The position numbers and the translations under genes are program-made. From Gammaproteobacteria bacterium (GTDB taxonomy: Bacteria; Pseudomonadota; Gammaproteobacteria; Arenicellales; Poriferihabitantaceae), in contig JAUILZ010000018.1 of assembly GCA_030432755.1 (NCBI GenBank), forward strand, positions 1 through 64,000: DNA of 64,000 nucleotides, in the 5' to 3' direction. Under the pieces are notes generated by a model, which worked only from the letters and a program-made list of their open reading frames with translations, did no database searches and was not told the origin of the DNA. This document shows, piece by piece, positions 55,797-64,000 of this stretch (the first letter of the stretch is position 1; every line of letters begins with the position of its first letter).

Positions 55797-56489
55797 TTAT
55801 TTCCAGGCGAAGTAGGGTTGTTCGAAGTGCGCCACCCGAGTATCGCGCCCGAGTAGCGCCACCTCGCGGAACTGGTAGCTGACCGCGGCGCTCGGGGCGG
55901 CGACATAGTGATCGCCGAGGGGCATCTTCAGGACCGGGTGTTCGCTCTCGGGGATGGACTCCAGGACCGGAGAATCGTCGCGGAGCAACTGCGAAAGCGG
56001 GATACGATGGATACGCGCGACTTCACCCGGGTTCGGCACCAGGTTGACGCCGCTGCCGCCCCAGACCACCACCGGCGAGATCAGGTAGCCGGAGCGGGTA
56101 GCGTAGTCGTCCAGCCGTCCCAGCACGTGCTCGGGACCGCGCTCCAGCCCCACCTCTTCTTGCAGTTCCCTGAGCGCGGCCTCGATCACCGTTTCCCCGG
56201 GATCAATCCGGCCGCCGGGATACGCGCGCTGGCCCGCATGGCTCGACAGTTTCGAAGCACGGATCGTGAGGATGAAGCCCGCCTGGTCCCGGTCTGCCTC
56301 GCTCCACGGGATGTTGTCGAGGTCCGGCGGGGTCGACAGGTCCACCAGGGTGAATGCAACAGCGGCGTGCTTGCGTCCTTCCCGCGGTAGCTCGCGCAGC
56401 TCGTGGGCGGCGAGGTTGGTCGCGATGCGCTCGCAGAGGGAAGCGTCAAAGGCGAGGGAATCGGGTGACGCAAGCACTGTCAAGCTCAA
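55797..56489 (-). CDS. NUDIX hydrolase, CoA-pyrophosphatase-like
   Basis: This 230-residue protein has an intact NUDIX box (GGRIDPGETVIEAALRELQE followed by EVGL), preceded by SSHAGQRAYPGG, which resembles the CoA pyrophosphatase signature of NudL-type enzymes. It hydrolyses a nucleoside diphosphate linked to another group, perhaps CoA. The TTG start at 56489 overlaps the threonine aldolase stop (TTGA), suggesting coupled translation; a GTG at 56477 is an alternative. Confidence 0.82.
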   Translation of the reverse strand: MSLTVLASPDSLAFDASLCERIATNLAAHELRELPREGRKHAAVAFTLVDLSTPPDLDNIPWSEADRDQAGFILTIRASKLSSHAGQRAYPGGRIDPGETVIEAALRELQEEVGLERGPEHVLGRLDDYATRSGYLISPVVVWGGSGVNLVPNPGEVARIHRIPLSQLLRDDSPVLESIPESEHPVLKMPLGDHYVAAPSAAVSYQFREVALLGRDTRVAHFEQPYFAWK

Positions 56490-57517
56490 TCCCGGCGGTC
56501 CGCAAAGTACGCCTGGATAATGCCGATGGCGCTCTCGATCTGTTCCGCGTTCACGTCTTTATGCACCACCAAGCGGGCGGTGCCGCGGCCGCCGAAGCGC
56601 AGACCGCGGGTAGCGCACCACTCGCGGAAGTCCTCGCCGTCGCCACCCGTGCAGTCGAGAAACACCATGTTGGTGCGCGCCGCGCCGTCAACCACCCTGA
56701 GCCCGTCGATAGCGGATACCCCCTCGGCGAGGCGCGCGGCGAGGGCGTGATCCTCGGCCAGGCGCTCGACGTTGTGATCGAGGGCGTACTCGCAGGCCGC
56801 CGCGATGATTCCCGCCTGGCGCATGCCGCCGCCCACCATCTTGCGCCAGCGCCGGCCGCGCGCGATCAGATCGTGCGATCCCACCAGCACCGACCCCACC
56901 GGCGCGCCGAGACCCTTGGACAGGCAGATGGACACCGAGTCAAACAGGCCGGTGATGTCGGCCAGCGCGAGCCCCTGGCCCACCGCGGCGTTGAACACGC
57001 GCGCACCGTCGAGGTGGAAGCTGAGCCCGTGCTCCCGCGCCAGCTCACGCGCGGCGACAATGTAGTCCTGGGGAACGATGCGCCCGGCGATGGTGTTCTC
57101 CAGCGCGACCAGGCGGGTGATGGCGAAGTGCGGGTCGTCCTCCTTGATCGCCGCGCGTATCTTTTCGAGGGGGATGGTACCGTCGGGCGCGAGCTCGATG
57201 GGCTGCGGCTGGATGCTGCCGAGAACCGCCGCGCCGCCGCCCTCGTACTTGTAGGTATGTGCGTCCTGGCTGACGATGTATTCCTCGCCACGCTGGCAGT
57301 GGCTGAGCAGCGCCACCAGGTTGCTCTGCGTGCCGCTGGGAAAGAACAGGCCCGCTTCGTGCGCCGACATCTCCGCGAGTCGCGTCTCGAGCCGGTTGAT
57401 CGTGGGGTCCTCGCCGTAGACGTCGTCGCCCACTTCGGCCGCCGCCATGGCGCGGCGCATGCCTTCGCAGGGTACGGTGACGGTGTCGCTGCGGAGGTCG
57501 ATGACGGGCTGGTTCAT
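56486..57517 (-). CDS. ltaE: Low-specificity L-threonine aldolase
   Basis: This 343-residue fold-type I PLP enzyme cleaves threonine or allo-threonine to glycine and acetaldehyde. Motifs: VIDLRSDTVTVPCEGMRRAM, GDDVYGEDPTINRLE, FFPSGTQSNLVALL, FHLDGARVFNAAV and the PLP lysine in SICLSKGLGAPVGSVL. The ATG at 57517 (MNQPVIDLRSDT) matches family starts better than the upstream TTG. It is followed by an overlapping NUDIX gene. Confidence 0.92.
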   Translation of the reverse strand: MNQPVIDLRSDTVTVPCEGMRRAMAAAEVGDDVYGEDPTINRLETRLAEMSAHEAGLFFPSGTQSNLVALLSHCQRGEEYIVSQDAHTYKYEGGGAAVLGSIQPQPIELAPDGTIPLEKIRAAIKEDDPHFAITRLVALENTIAGRIVPQDYIVAARELAREHGLSFHLDGARVFNAAVGQGLALADITGLFDSVSICLSKGLGAPVGSVLVGSHDLIARGRRWRKMVGGGMRQAGIIAAACEYALDHNVERLAEDHALAARLAEGVSAIDGLRVVDGAARTNMVFLDCTGGDGEDFREWCATRGLRFGGRGTARLVVHKDVNAEQIESAIGIIQAYFADRRD

Positions 57518-57631
57518 GGGCAAGGCGGTGGGATGCAGGGGTTATCCCCGGGCCGGCGTGCCGGGGGCGGCACAGGATACCCGATTCCCCGTTCGAAACC
57601 ACCCCGGGGCTTCGAACTCGCGTCGGGGATT

Positions 57632-58051
57632 TCAGTCCTGGAGAACGCTGTCTTCCGGGTCGTAGTGTCGCACCAGGTAGTCGATGCCCGGTTTCAGGGT
57701 CGCGCGCCAGGCGGCGTCCACCTCGCGCGAGAACTTCGGATCGGTCTGGTGCACCGCCGCAAGCATGCAGTCGAGCCAGGTGACATAGAGATGGGGCCGG
57801 ATGTCCAGGTTGCGGCGGTTGTGCCGCTCGGCGACGCGATCCAGCAATTCGGGGGTGGATTGCGCCAGCATCATGTAGGACAGGGTGATCATCATCAATT
57901 CCTTCTGCCGCGCCATGTCGGTATGGCGGAACAGTTCGCGCACCTCGTCGTTGCAGTCGATGAACAGGGTGTAGAAACGGTCCAGGAATTGCGGATCCTT
58001 CGCGCAGCGCTCGAAGCTGTCGTTGAAGATATTTCGGTAATCGTCGTCCAA
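57632..58051 (-). CDS. Globin-family protein
   Basis: This 139-residue single-domain globin-like protein starts at TTG. Helix patterns include FNDSFERCAKDPQFLDRFYT, VRELFRHTDMARQKELMMIT and a likely proximal-histidine region DIRPHLYVTWLDCML. Bacterial globins bind heme and often deal with NO or O2. It is next to a GlcG/HbpS-like gene and about 1.2 kb from the denitrification block. Gene order suggests co-transcription with the upstream GlcG-like gene is possible, but a strong hairpin lies between them. Confidence 0.75.
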   Translation of the reverse strand: MDDDYRNIFNDSFERCAKDPQFLDRFYTLFIDCNDEVRELFRHTDMARQKELMMITLSYMMLAQSTPELLDRVAERHNRRNLDIRPHLYVTWLDCMLAAVHQTDPKFSREVDAAWRATLKPGIDYLVRHYDPEDSVLQD

Positions 58052-58134
58052 GGCGTTCGCTCCCCCGTGGCTGGTCGGCAGGATTGCAATTCCGCTCCCA
58101 GCAGCCCTTTCCCCATCGGGAAACGATAACGGAT

Positions 58135-58161
58135 TCCCGGGCGCTTGAAAAGCGCCCGGGA
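58135..58161 (-). terminator. Hairpin downstream of GlcG-like gene
   Basis: A perfect 12-bp stem (TCCCGGGCGCTT with its complement) and a 3-base loop, beginning 12 bases past the GlcG-like stop. The following minus-strand bases hold only a weak T-rich tract, so it may be a terminator or an mRNA-stabilising hairpin. Confidence 0.55.
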
Positions 58162-58172
58162 TTGGTTCGGAC

Positions 58173-58598
58173 TCAGCCGGTTTCCGCCACCAGGCCGGCC
58201 TTCTCCACCGCGTGCACCAGGCAGGCTTCGTCGTTGTCCGAGGTGTCGCCGGTGACGCCTATGGCGCCCAGCAGGGTACCGTCGCCATCGCGCACCAGCG
58301 CGCCGCCAGGTACCGGCAACAAAGCGCCGTCGGCAAGGGCGTTCACCGCCTGGACGAAGAACGGCTGTTCCTGGGCGCGGTTGAAGATCGCGCGCGAACC
58401 AATGCCAAGGGCGAGCGAACCATTCGCCTTCGCATGCGCCATCTGGAAGCGCATGTTGCTGGCGCCGTCCTGGCGTTCGAAGGCGATGAGATGGCCGCCC
58501 GGATCGAGGATCGCCACGGACAACGGCTTGAGGCCGAGCTCCGCGCCTTTTTCAAAGGCGTCAAGTATCAGCCGACGGGCGATGTCGAGTTTGAGCAT
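58173..58598 (-). CDS. GlcG/HbpS-family heme-binding-like protein (DUF336)
   Basis: This 141-residue protein has the GlcG/HbpS (DUF336) pattern: ARRLILDAFEKGAELGLKPL, VAILDPGGHLIAFERQDGAS, and PVPGGALVRDGDGTLLGAIG followed by VTGDTSDNDE. HbpS in Streptomyces binds degraded heme; GlcG accompanies glycolate oxidation genes in E. coli. No glycolate genes are nearby, while a globin gene is next, so a heme-related role is possible. Cytoplasmic, no signal peptide. Confidence 0.82.
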   Translation of the reverse strand: MLKLDIARRLILDAFEKGAELGLKPLSVAILDPGGHLIAFERQDGASNMRFQMAHAKANGSLALGIGSRAIFNRAQEQPFFVQAVNALADGALLPVPGGALVRDGDGTLLGAIGVTGDTSDNDEACLVHAVEKAGLVAETG

Positions 58599-58896
58599 GA
58601 ATTTTCTCCGGTTATCTACGCGGTGCGACGTTGCCGTTGGTCGCCGGGGCTACCAGGTGGCCAGTTGAAAGGTCGAGGTTGGCGATGATACCGAAATGCG
58701 GTGGGTGGATGCCAGCGGCGTATGGCGGACGCGAAACATGCCCTTGGAGTCGATGTTTCCGGTTCTTTCGTCACATGGCTCGCGCTACAACAGGGGCCCT
58801 GGCATACCTTACGTTCTGCCCCCGGGGATTCCCGCCAGGATGTCGCATCCTCCGGGTGGTGTAATATGCCGTCAGGAACGATTGTCGGAGAAACCC

Positions 58897-60369
58897 ATGG
58901 AACACGATCGCCGGCCAGGGAAACTGGCAGTTATCGTGCATGCAGATATTGCGGGCTCCACCGCCCTCGTGCAACAGGACGAGCACGTTGCTCACGAGCG
59001 CATACGGGATTCTTTCCGTCGCCTCGGTGAAGCCGTCTCCCGCTATCACGGCAGTGTCGTCGAGGTGCGCGGCGATGCCCTGCTGGCGCAGTTCGAACGC
59101 GCATCCGACGCGGTTTCCGCGACCCTGGGATTTCAGGCCGCCCAGGCCGGGTATAACGAGCGCCTGGATGACGGCGTACTACCCAGGGTACGGATCGGCG
59201 TCGCACTGGGAGAGGTTATTCTCGCCGATGGTACCGTGACCGGTAGCGGGGTTGTGCTGGCGCAGCGGGTCGAGCAACTGGCGGCGCCGGGTGGTGTTTG
59301 TATCAGTGGCGCCATCCACGAAGCGCTGCCAAAGAGGATGCCATTCGAACAGGACGACCTGGGAGAACAGGTTCTCAAGGGATTCGACGAACCAGTCCGG
59401 GTGTTTCGAATTGACCTGGTTCCCGGGGAATCACCGCCGCTGCCGGGACAGGTGGGCAGCATCCTTACGGGAAAGCGGGTCGCGGTCGCCACCGCACTGG
59501 CGACGGTGCTGCTGGCTACAGGCGGCATGCTTCTCTGGCTGCAGCCCTGGCAGGAGCGCGAGGCGCCCGCGTCGGAGGAGCGCATGGCCTTCCCGCTGCC
59601 GGACAAACCGTCCATCGCGGTACTGCCGTTTGCCAATATCAGCGATGACCCCGAGCAGGAGTACTTTGTCGACGGGATCACCAATGACCTGATCACGGAC
59701 CTGTCGAAGTTCAAGAACCTCTTCCTGATTGCCTCCAACTCGACTTTCTCCTACAAGGGGAAACCGGTGAAGGTGCAGCAGGTCGCAGAGGACCTGGGGG
59801 TGCGCTACGTGCTCGAGGGTAGCGTCCAGCGCGCGGGTGATACGCTGCGGATCAATGCGCAACTGATCGATGCGCTCAGTGGTCATCATATCTGGGCCGA
59901 ACGATATGACCGGGATGCCGGTGACCTGTTCGCGGTACAGAACGAGATGCTGAAGACGATCGTCGCTAGCCTGAATTTTCAGGTGGAAGAGTTCGAGTTC
60001 GAACGCGCGATCCAGAGGCCGACCAAAGACCTGAAAGCCCACGACTACTTCACGCGTGGATGGGCTTACCTGCGCGAGAAAATAAACAGGGAGAACAATG
60101 CCAGGGTTCATGAGTGGATGCAGAAAGCAATCCAGGCAGATCCGCAGTATGCCCGGGCATATTCCACCGAAGCCGTCGCGCACTCAAGGGACTGGCGCTA
60201 CAGCCTGATTGAAGACACCTCGGAATCCCTGGAACTGGCGCTGAAAAACGCTCTCAAGAGTGTTTCGCTCGATCCCGACGACTACTGGAATCACTGGGGC
60301 CTGGGAGCTGTCTACCTTGCGAATGGCGATTCCGACGAGGCGCTGAATGCCTACGAACGGGCCCTGTAG
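58897..60369 (+). CDS. Class III adenylate cyclase-TolB-like-TPR protein, ended early by in-frame TAG
   Basis: 490 residues are read before a TAG. The N terminus is a class III nucleotide cyclase catalytic domain with both metal aspartates (Asp17 in HADIAGSTALV and Asp60 in RGDALLAQF). A transmembrane helix (VAVATALATVLLATGGMLLW), a TolB-like domain (PSIAVLPFANISDDPEQEYF, IWAERYDRDAGDLFAVQNEM) and TPR repeats follow. The same frame continues past the stop with more TPR sequence to 60798. The catalytic part would be intact in the short product. GGAG precedes the ATG at 58897. Probably a signalling protein; cyclic nucleotide product not determined. Confidence 0.8.
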   Translation: MEHDRRPGKLAVIVHADIAGSTALVQQDEHVAHERIRDSFRRLGEAVSRYHGSVVEVRGDALLAQFERASDAVSATLGFQAAQAGYNERLDDGVLPRVRIGVALGEVILADGTVTGSGVVLAQRVEQLAAPGGVCISGAIHEALPKRMPFEQDDLGEQVLKGFDEPVRVFRIDLVPGESPPLPGQVGSILTGKRVAVATALATVLLATGGMLLWLQPWQEREAPASEERMAFPLPDKPSIAVLPFANISDDPEQEYFVDGITNDLITDLSKFKNLFLIASNSTFSYKGKPVKVQQVAEDLGVRYVLEGSVQRAGDTLRINAQLIDALSGHHIWAERYDRDAGDLFAVQNEMLKTIVASLNFQVEEFEFERAIQRPTKDLKAHDYFTRGWAYLREKINRENNARVHEWMQKAIQADPQYARAYSTEAVAHSRDWRYSLIEDTSESLELALKNALKSVSLDPDDYWNHWGLGAVYLANGDSDEALNAYERAL

Positions 60370-60798
60370 CTCAATTCCAGTAATTCTGCATTATTGATGG
60401 AGATGGTAGAAATGCTGGTATCGATCGGGCGCGCCGAGCAGGCAGTGAGCCAGGCCAGGGCGGCGATGCGCTACAACCCGCGCTACCCGGACTGGTACCT
60501 GTGGAATCTTGGCTGGGCGCAGTACTTTGCCGGGCAGCATGAAGACGCGGTGGCGACGCTGCGGAAGATGACGGATCCACCCAACGGCGTACGCCGAACG
60601 CTCGCGGCAGCGCTGGTGCAGACCGGCCAGGTGGAGGAAGCCAGGGAGGTGATCAGGGAGTATGTCAGGAACGAACCACAGCAGTCAGTGGAGGAGGTCA
60701 GGAAACTGAAGTACAGGCACCGCCCGTTCGTGGAAAAATGGGCGACCGACCTGCTTCAGGCGGGACTACCGGAACATCCACCGGCGGAGCCGGGATAG
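60370..60798 (+). pseudogene. TPR-rich 3' part of the cyclase gene beyond an in-frame TAG
   Basis: These 142 codons continue in the same frame as the cyclase gene after TAG at 60367-60369. The junction YERAL-stop-LNSSNSALLMEMVEMLVSIG fits an ordinary TPR, in which the stop would normally be a Glu (GAG) or Gln (CAG) codon. Internal starts exist (TTG 60394, ATG 60397) but lack a good ribosome-binding site and would begin mid-repeat. Likely untranslated remnant unless the stop is read through. Confidence 0.7.
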
Positions 60799-60802
60799 CA
60801 TT

Positions 60803-60820
60803 CGTCCGCCATGTCGGACG
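60803..60820 (+). terminator. Possible terminator hairpin after the cyclase locus
   Basis: CGTCCG-CCATGT-CGGACG gives a 6-bp stem followed by GTTTGC, just after the 60798 stop. A second small hairpin (GAGGGA-CGC-TCCCTC) lies at 60850-60864 and could serve the convergent dctM gene. Both lack long T runs. Confidence 0.35.
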
Positions 60821-60943
60821 GTTTGCAACCTGCACCGCCACGGAATACCGAGGGACGCTCCCTCTCCCCATTTACCGCGCTGTGTGCGGGATTTCCCGGC
60901 CGGAACGGATCCCGGGTTGGCGCCGGGGTGAAGCATGGCATCC

Positions 60944-62224
60944 CTAGCGATAGAACAGTTCGACCAGGAACATCGGCACCGCGGGGATGTACGTGGTGAT
61001 CAACAACACCGTCATCAGCACCGCGATGAAGTAGATATTGACCCTCGAGACATCCCAGATATTCGCCCTGGCGATGGAGCAGGAGGTGATCAGCACACTC
61101 GCCACCGGTGGGGTCTGCTGGCCGATGGAGAGGTTGAGGGTGACGATGATGCCGAAGTGCACGGGATCGATACCCGCGGCCTGGATCAGCGGCACCACGA
61201 TGGGCACCACGAGGATGATCGCGGCGGCCGAATGCAGGAAGAAGCCGATCACCAGGAAGAACACGTTGAGGATGAGCAGTATCACCCACTTGTTGTCCGT
61301 GATCTCGAGGATCTGTTGGGCGATCTCCTGGGGCACCTGGGCGCGGGTGAGGAAGCCGCCCATGAGTACGCTCGCGGCCACCAGCACCATGACCACCGCG
61401 GTCTGCATGCCACCGTCGAGCATCGCCGACTTGAGGCGCTTGAAGTCCACCTCGCCGTACCACATGCCGATCACCAGGGAGGCGAGAACCGCCAGGCCCG
61501 CGGCCTCGGTGGCGGTGACGAAGCCGCCGAAGATGCCGCCGAGGATGATCACCGGCAGGGCGAAGGTGGGCAGCGCATCGATGAAGGTCTCCTTCACCTT
61601 TTTCGCGTTGAACACTTCCTCCACCGGGAAGTTGTAGCGCCGCGCGAACCAGTAGGACACGCCCATCAGGCCCGCGCCCCCGAGGATCCCGGGAATGAAT
61701 CCCGCGACGAAGAGTTGCTCCACCGAGGTATTGGCGGATACCGCGTAGAGAATCATCGGGATCGACGGCGGGATGATGATGGCGAGCGAGGCCGACGACG
61801 ATGTCACTGCCGCGGCGAACGGCGCGCCATAGCCCTTTTTCTTCATCGCCGGGATCAGGATGGAACCGATGGCGGCGACGTCGGCCACCGCGCTGCCGGA
61901 GATCTCGGCGAAGAACATGGAAACGCCGATGTTCACCATGGCGAGGCCGCCACGGATGAAGCCCAGCAGCGCCGAGATAAAGGCGATCAGGCGTTTCGAG
62001 ATGCCACCCGCGTTCATGATTGCCCCTGCGAGGACGAACATGGGGATGGCGATGAGTGAGAACTTGGTGGAACCGTCGTACATGTCGAGGGCGATGGTCA
62101 CCAGCGAGTCGGTGCCCTCGGTGACCACCAGGCCAAGGACCCCGGCCAGCGCCAGCGCGACGGCGATGGGCACGTTGAGACAGATCATTGCCACCAGGGC
62201 GACAAATAACATGAGCAGCAACAT
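60944..62224 (-). CDS. dctM: TRAP transporter large permease DctM
   Basis: This 426-residue membrane protein is of the DctM family, with about 12 helices and hallmark stretches FSLIAIPMFVLAGAIMNAGG, SSASLAIIIPPSIPMILYAV and LNLSIGQQTPPVASVLITSC. With DctQ and DctP it imports a dicarboxylate-like or other organic acid using the sodium gradient. It starts 4 bases after dctQ. The ATG at 62224 is followed by LLLMLFVALVAMICLNVPIA, a typical start. Confidence 0.93.
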   Translation of the reverse strand: MLLLMLFVALVAMICLNVPIAVALALAGVLGLVVTEGTDSLVTIALDMYDGSTKFSLIAIPMFVLAGAIMNAGGISKRLIAFISALLGFIRGGLAMVNIGVSMFFAEISGSAVADVAAIGSILIPAMKKKGYGAPFAAAVTSSSASLAIIIPPSIPMILYAVSANTSVEQLFVAGFIPGILGGAGLMGVSYWFARRYNFPVEEVFNAKKVKETFIDALPTFALPVIILGGIFGGFVTATEAAGLAVLASLVIGMWYGEVDFKRLKSAMLDGGMQTAVVMVLVAASVLMGGFLTRAQVPQEIAQQILEITDNKWVILLILNVFFLVIGFFLHSAAAIILVVPIVVPLIQAAGIDPVHFGIIVTLNLSIGQQTPPVASVLITSCSIARANIWDVSRVNIYFIAVLMTVLLITTYIPAVPMFLVELFYR

Positions 62225-62228
62225 CGTC

Positions 62229-62804
62229 TCAGTTCTCCCGCGCTTTCATTTTTTCGATTTCCTCTTCCGCTTCCTCGATCTGTTCCTCGATGTCGCGGTG
62301 CTCGAGGGATTTGCCCCCGGCAATGTCCACCCAGTACTGCGGCAGGCTGAGCAATTCGCAGATGATGAACAGGACGGCGCCGACTGGTATCACCGACTGG
62401 GTGAGTTGCACGGGCACCCAGGTGAGGGAGATCAGGGACGTCCCGGCCAGCACCTCGAGAACCTGGAATCCCGCCCTGGCCATGAGCCAGAAGAAGCCGA
62501 TCACCAGCACCTCTGCCACCACCACCGCCATCATCCGCCAGGGCATGGGGATGGCCAGCAGGACCGAGTCAAATCCGATGTGCTTGCGCCGAAGGGCGGC
62601 GAGGGCGGCGCCGTAATAGGTGATCCAGGAAAGGGCGATGGCGGCGACCTCGTCGTACCAGGAAAGCGAGTTGCCGAACAGGCGATAGGCCACCGCGATG
62701 ATGACGATCACCGTGAGGCCCACCATCAGGCCGATCGTGATCCATTCGAGGGTCGCGCGCAGCCAGCGTGACGGCGCTTCGGTGAAAGGTATCAGGGATT
62801 TCAT
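62229..62804 (-). CDS. dctQ: TRAP transporter small permease DctQ
   Basis: This 191-residue protein has four helices and the DctQ pattern (LEWITIGLMVGLTVIVIIAV, SWYDEVAAIALSWITYYGAA and ALRRKHIGFDSVLLAIP). A charged C-terminal tail (EEQIEEAEEEIEKMKAREN) is longer than usual. It lies between dctP and dctM and forms the membrane complex with DctM. Confidence 0.92.
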   Translation of the reverse strand: MKSLIPFTEAPSRWLRATLEWITIGLMVGLTVIVIIAVAYRLFGNSLSWYDEVAAIALSWITYYGAALAALRRKHIGFDSVLLAIPMPWRMMAVVVAEVLVIGFFWLMARAGFQVLEVLAGTSLISLTWVPVQLTQSVIPVGAVLFIICELLSLPQYWVDIAGGKSLEHRDIEEQIEEAEEEIEKMKAREN

Positions 62805-62885
62805 CAGTGGCCCGCGTTACGGGACGTAGCCAGAAAAATACCGCCGGCGCGATCCTGCCGCGGCCGGCGGCTCACTTCTCAACAT

Positions 62886-62907
62886 ACAGGGCGCCTGGCG
62901 CGCCTGT
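62886..62907 (-). promoter_or_regulatory. Hairpin between dctP and dctQ
   Basis: ACAGG and CCTGT arms with an inner GCGC-rich stem lie in the 122-base gap between dctP and dctQ. Such hairpins often allow the binding-protein gene to be expressed above the permease genes. On the minus strand no T run follows, so partial termination is uncertain. Confidence 0.35.
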
Positions 62908-62926
62908 TTTGTTTGGTGATTGTCGG

Positions 62927-63901
62927 CTACTTGCCGAGATCCAGCACGGTCTTGATCAGGTCGCCGCCGCCTTCAACGGAAGACGCGAACTCGTCATAGA
63001 TCGGCTGGGACGCATCGATGAACGCCTGCTTGTCAGCTTCGTTGACCTCCACGCCGGCATCCTTGATCACGCCCAGGAGCTCGGTTTCAAGCGTTGCCGC
63101 GTGCTCGTAAACGTATGCCTGGGTCTCCTTCGCGGTCTCGGTCAGGATGTCCTGCACGTCCTGTGGCAGCTTGGCGAAATGGCTATCGGAAACCAGCACA
63201 TAGGCCGGGGTGTATACGTGGCCGGTGATGGACAGGTACTTCTGCACCTCCTGGAACTTGGCGGAGGCGATCTGCGCATAAGGATTTTCCTGGCCGTCGA
63301 TGACGCCGGTCTGGAGCGCGGTGAATACCTCGGAGAACGCCATCGGTGTCGGGTTGGCGCCGTAGCCCTGGAACATCTTCACCCGCCAGGCGCCCTTGGG
63401 AGTGCGTAGCTTGATGCCGTCGAGGTCTGCCGGCAGGTTGATCGGACGCACGTTGTTGGTGATATGGCGGAAGCCGTTCTCGAACAGCGCGAGGATGCGA
63501 TAGCCCTGGGCCTGGGCCGCCGGCTGAAACACCGAGTCCATGAGCGCGGCCTCGACCTTGCCCATGTGCTCGCGGTCCTTGATGATGTAGGGCATCTCGA
63601 AAATGCCGAACTCGTCGGAAACCGACGACATCACGGAGGACGGCAGCGAGAAGTGGACCTGGCCGAGCTTCAGTTTCTGCAGCAGCTCCTGGTCCTTGCC
63701 GAGCTGGGACGAACCGAATACCTGCACCTCGGCCTTGTCACCGAGCTTTTCGTTGGCGCGGCGGGCGAACTCCTCCACGCTGGCGGAGAACAGTGAGCCC
63801 GGATTGCCCACGTGGCCGAACTTGAGAACGAGGTCCTGTGCGTTGGCGGTGGTCGTGGCGGCCAGCAATGCGGCCGCGGCGGCGATCTTGATCAGTTTCA
63901 T
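62927..63901 (-). CDS. dctP: TRAP transporter substrate-binding protein DctP
   Basis: This 324-residue periplasmic binding protein has a signal peptide (MKLIKIAAAAALLAATTTAN). DctP-family motifs include LKFGHVGNPGSLFSASVEEF, GQVHFSLPSSVMSSVSDEFG, the arginine-containing LRTPKGAWRVKMFQGYGANP and PMAFSEVFTALQTGVIDGQE. It binds a carboxylate and delivers it to DctQM. AGAGGAA lies upstream of the ATG at 63901. It is the first gene of the operon; the promoter should lie between here and the window end. Confidence 0.93.
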   Translation of the reverse strand: MKLIKIAAAAALLAATTTANAQDLVLKFGHVGNPGSLFSASVEEFARRANEKLGDKAEVQVFGSSQLGKDQELLQKLKLGQVHFSLPSSVMSSVSDEFGIFEMPYIIKDREHMGKVEAALMDSVFQPAAQAQGYRILALFENGFRHITNNVRPINLPADLDGIKLRTPKGAWRVKMFQGYGANPTPMAFSEVFTALQTGVIDGQENPYAQIASAKFQEVQKYLSITGHVYTPAYVLVSDSHFAKLPQDVQDILTETAKETQAYVYEHAATLETELLGVIKDAGVEVNEADKQAFIDASQPIYDEFASSVEGGGDLIKTVLDLGK

Positions 63902-64000
63902 GGTCGGATTCCTCTGGTGTGTGATTGTTTGGTTGATTGATCGAGTTTGAGCGTGGCGTCGATCAGCCCGCCGCGCGTCGGGCGATACCACCCGCGGCTT

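Noticed and set aside
62886..62907. Strong intrinsic terminator inside the TRAP operon
   Set aside because: The hairpin has its T run on the plus-strand side only, so it is not a convincing minus-strand terminator; kept only as a weak regulatory hairpin.

Overview
The window is about 64 kb of GC-rich bacterial chromosome with tightly packed genes. The gene set suggests a free-living, denitrifying gammaproteobacterium. It includes a heme-lipoprotein fatty acid cis/trans isomerase, an HD-domain CCA-adding enzyme, a Pat-type acetyltransferase, a TRAP transporter and a cytochrome cd1 nitrite reductase cluster. I cannot name genus or species. No phage, plasmid, CRISPR array, rRNA or tRNA was found. 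The left edge cuts an AraC-type regulator.

Region by region. 1-12 kb: envelope and stress genes (MltF-like transglycosylase, SYLF protein, DUF3108 protein, a cti gene split by an in-frame stop, a DUF3604 protein, a lipoprotein hydrolase and a DUF389 membrane protein). 12-23 kb: housekeeping genes (lipoprotein aminopeptidase, cca, dynamin-like GTPase, VOC, HAD and MsrB proteins, DUF1223 protein, thioredoxin, cation/proton antiporter, moaC, moeA, methyltransferase). 23-34 kb: a histone-deacetylase-like hydrolase divergent from a Pat-like acetyltransferase, an LEA-like repeat protein, an SDR, a DsbA-like protein, flavin reductase, proS and asparaginase. 34.5-45.3 kb: a nitric-oxide/respiration island. 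It holds a solo heme-copper subunit I, a hemerythrin, and an operon encoding a CuA-containing heme-copper enzyme whose usual active-site tyrosine is replaced by glutamine. That operon continues with heme O synthase, an SCO protein and a cytochrome b/ferredoxin/MvhD-like fusion. DUF420 and a Dnr-like regulator follow. 45.3-55.6 kb: nirS-E-C-F-D-L-GH-J-N on the minus strand, facing nnrS. 55.8-64 kb: NUDIX, threonine aldolase, globin, a GlcG/HbpS-like protein, an adenylate-cyclase/TolB/TPR protein interrupted by an in-frame stop, and a DctMQP TRAP transporter.

How it works together. FNR/Dnr-type boxes lie ahead of the CuA oxidoreductase operon, the regulator gene and the nirS/nnrS divergent region. 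The likely scheme is that the Dnr-like protein senses NO or low oxygen and switches on NirS (nitrite to NO), heme d1 synthesis and a non-canonical NO reductase (NO to N2O). Hemerythrin, globin and NnrS add NO/O2 handling. No norCB or nosZ lies in the window.

The most unusual non-coding signal is a 141-bp element present twice (23458-23598 and 55656-55796). Each copy lies exactly between a convergent gene pair. The two copies differ in sequence but keep their stems by compensatory changes, and the wobble pairs mostly fit a plus-strand RNA. Other oddities are a 27-bp tandem repeat that copies the 3' end of cca with its stop codon, a nested palindrome cluster upstream of the flavin reductase gene, and two genes broken by single in-frame stops.
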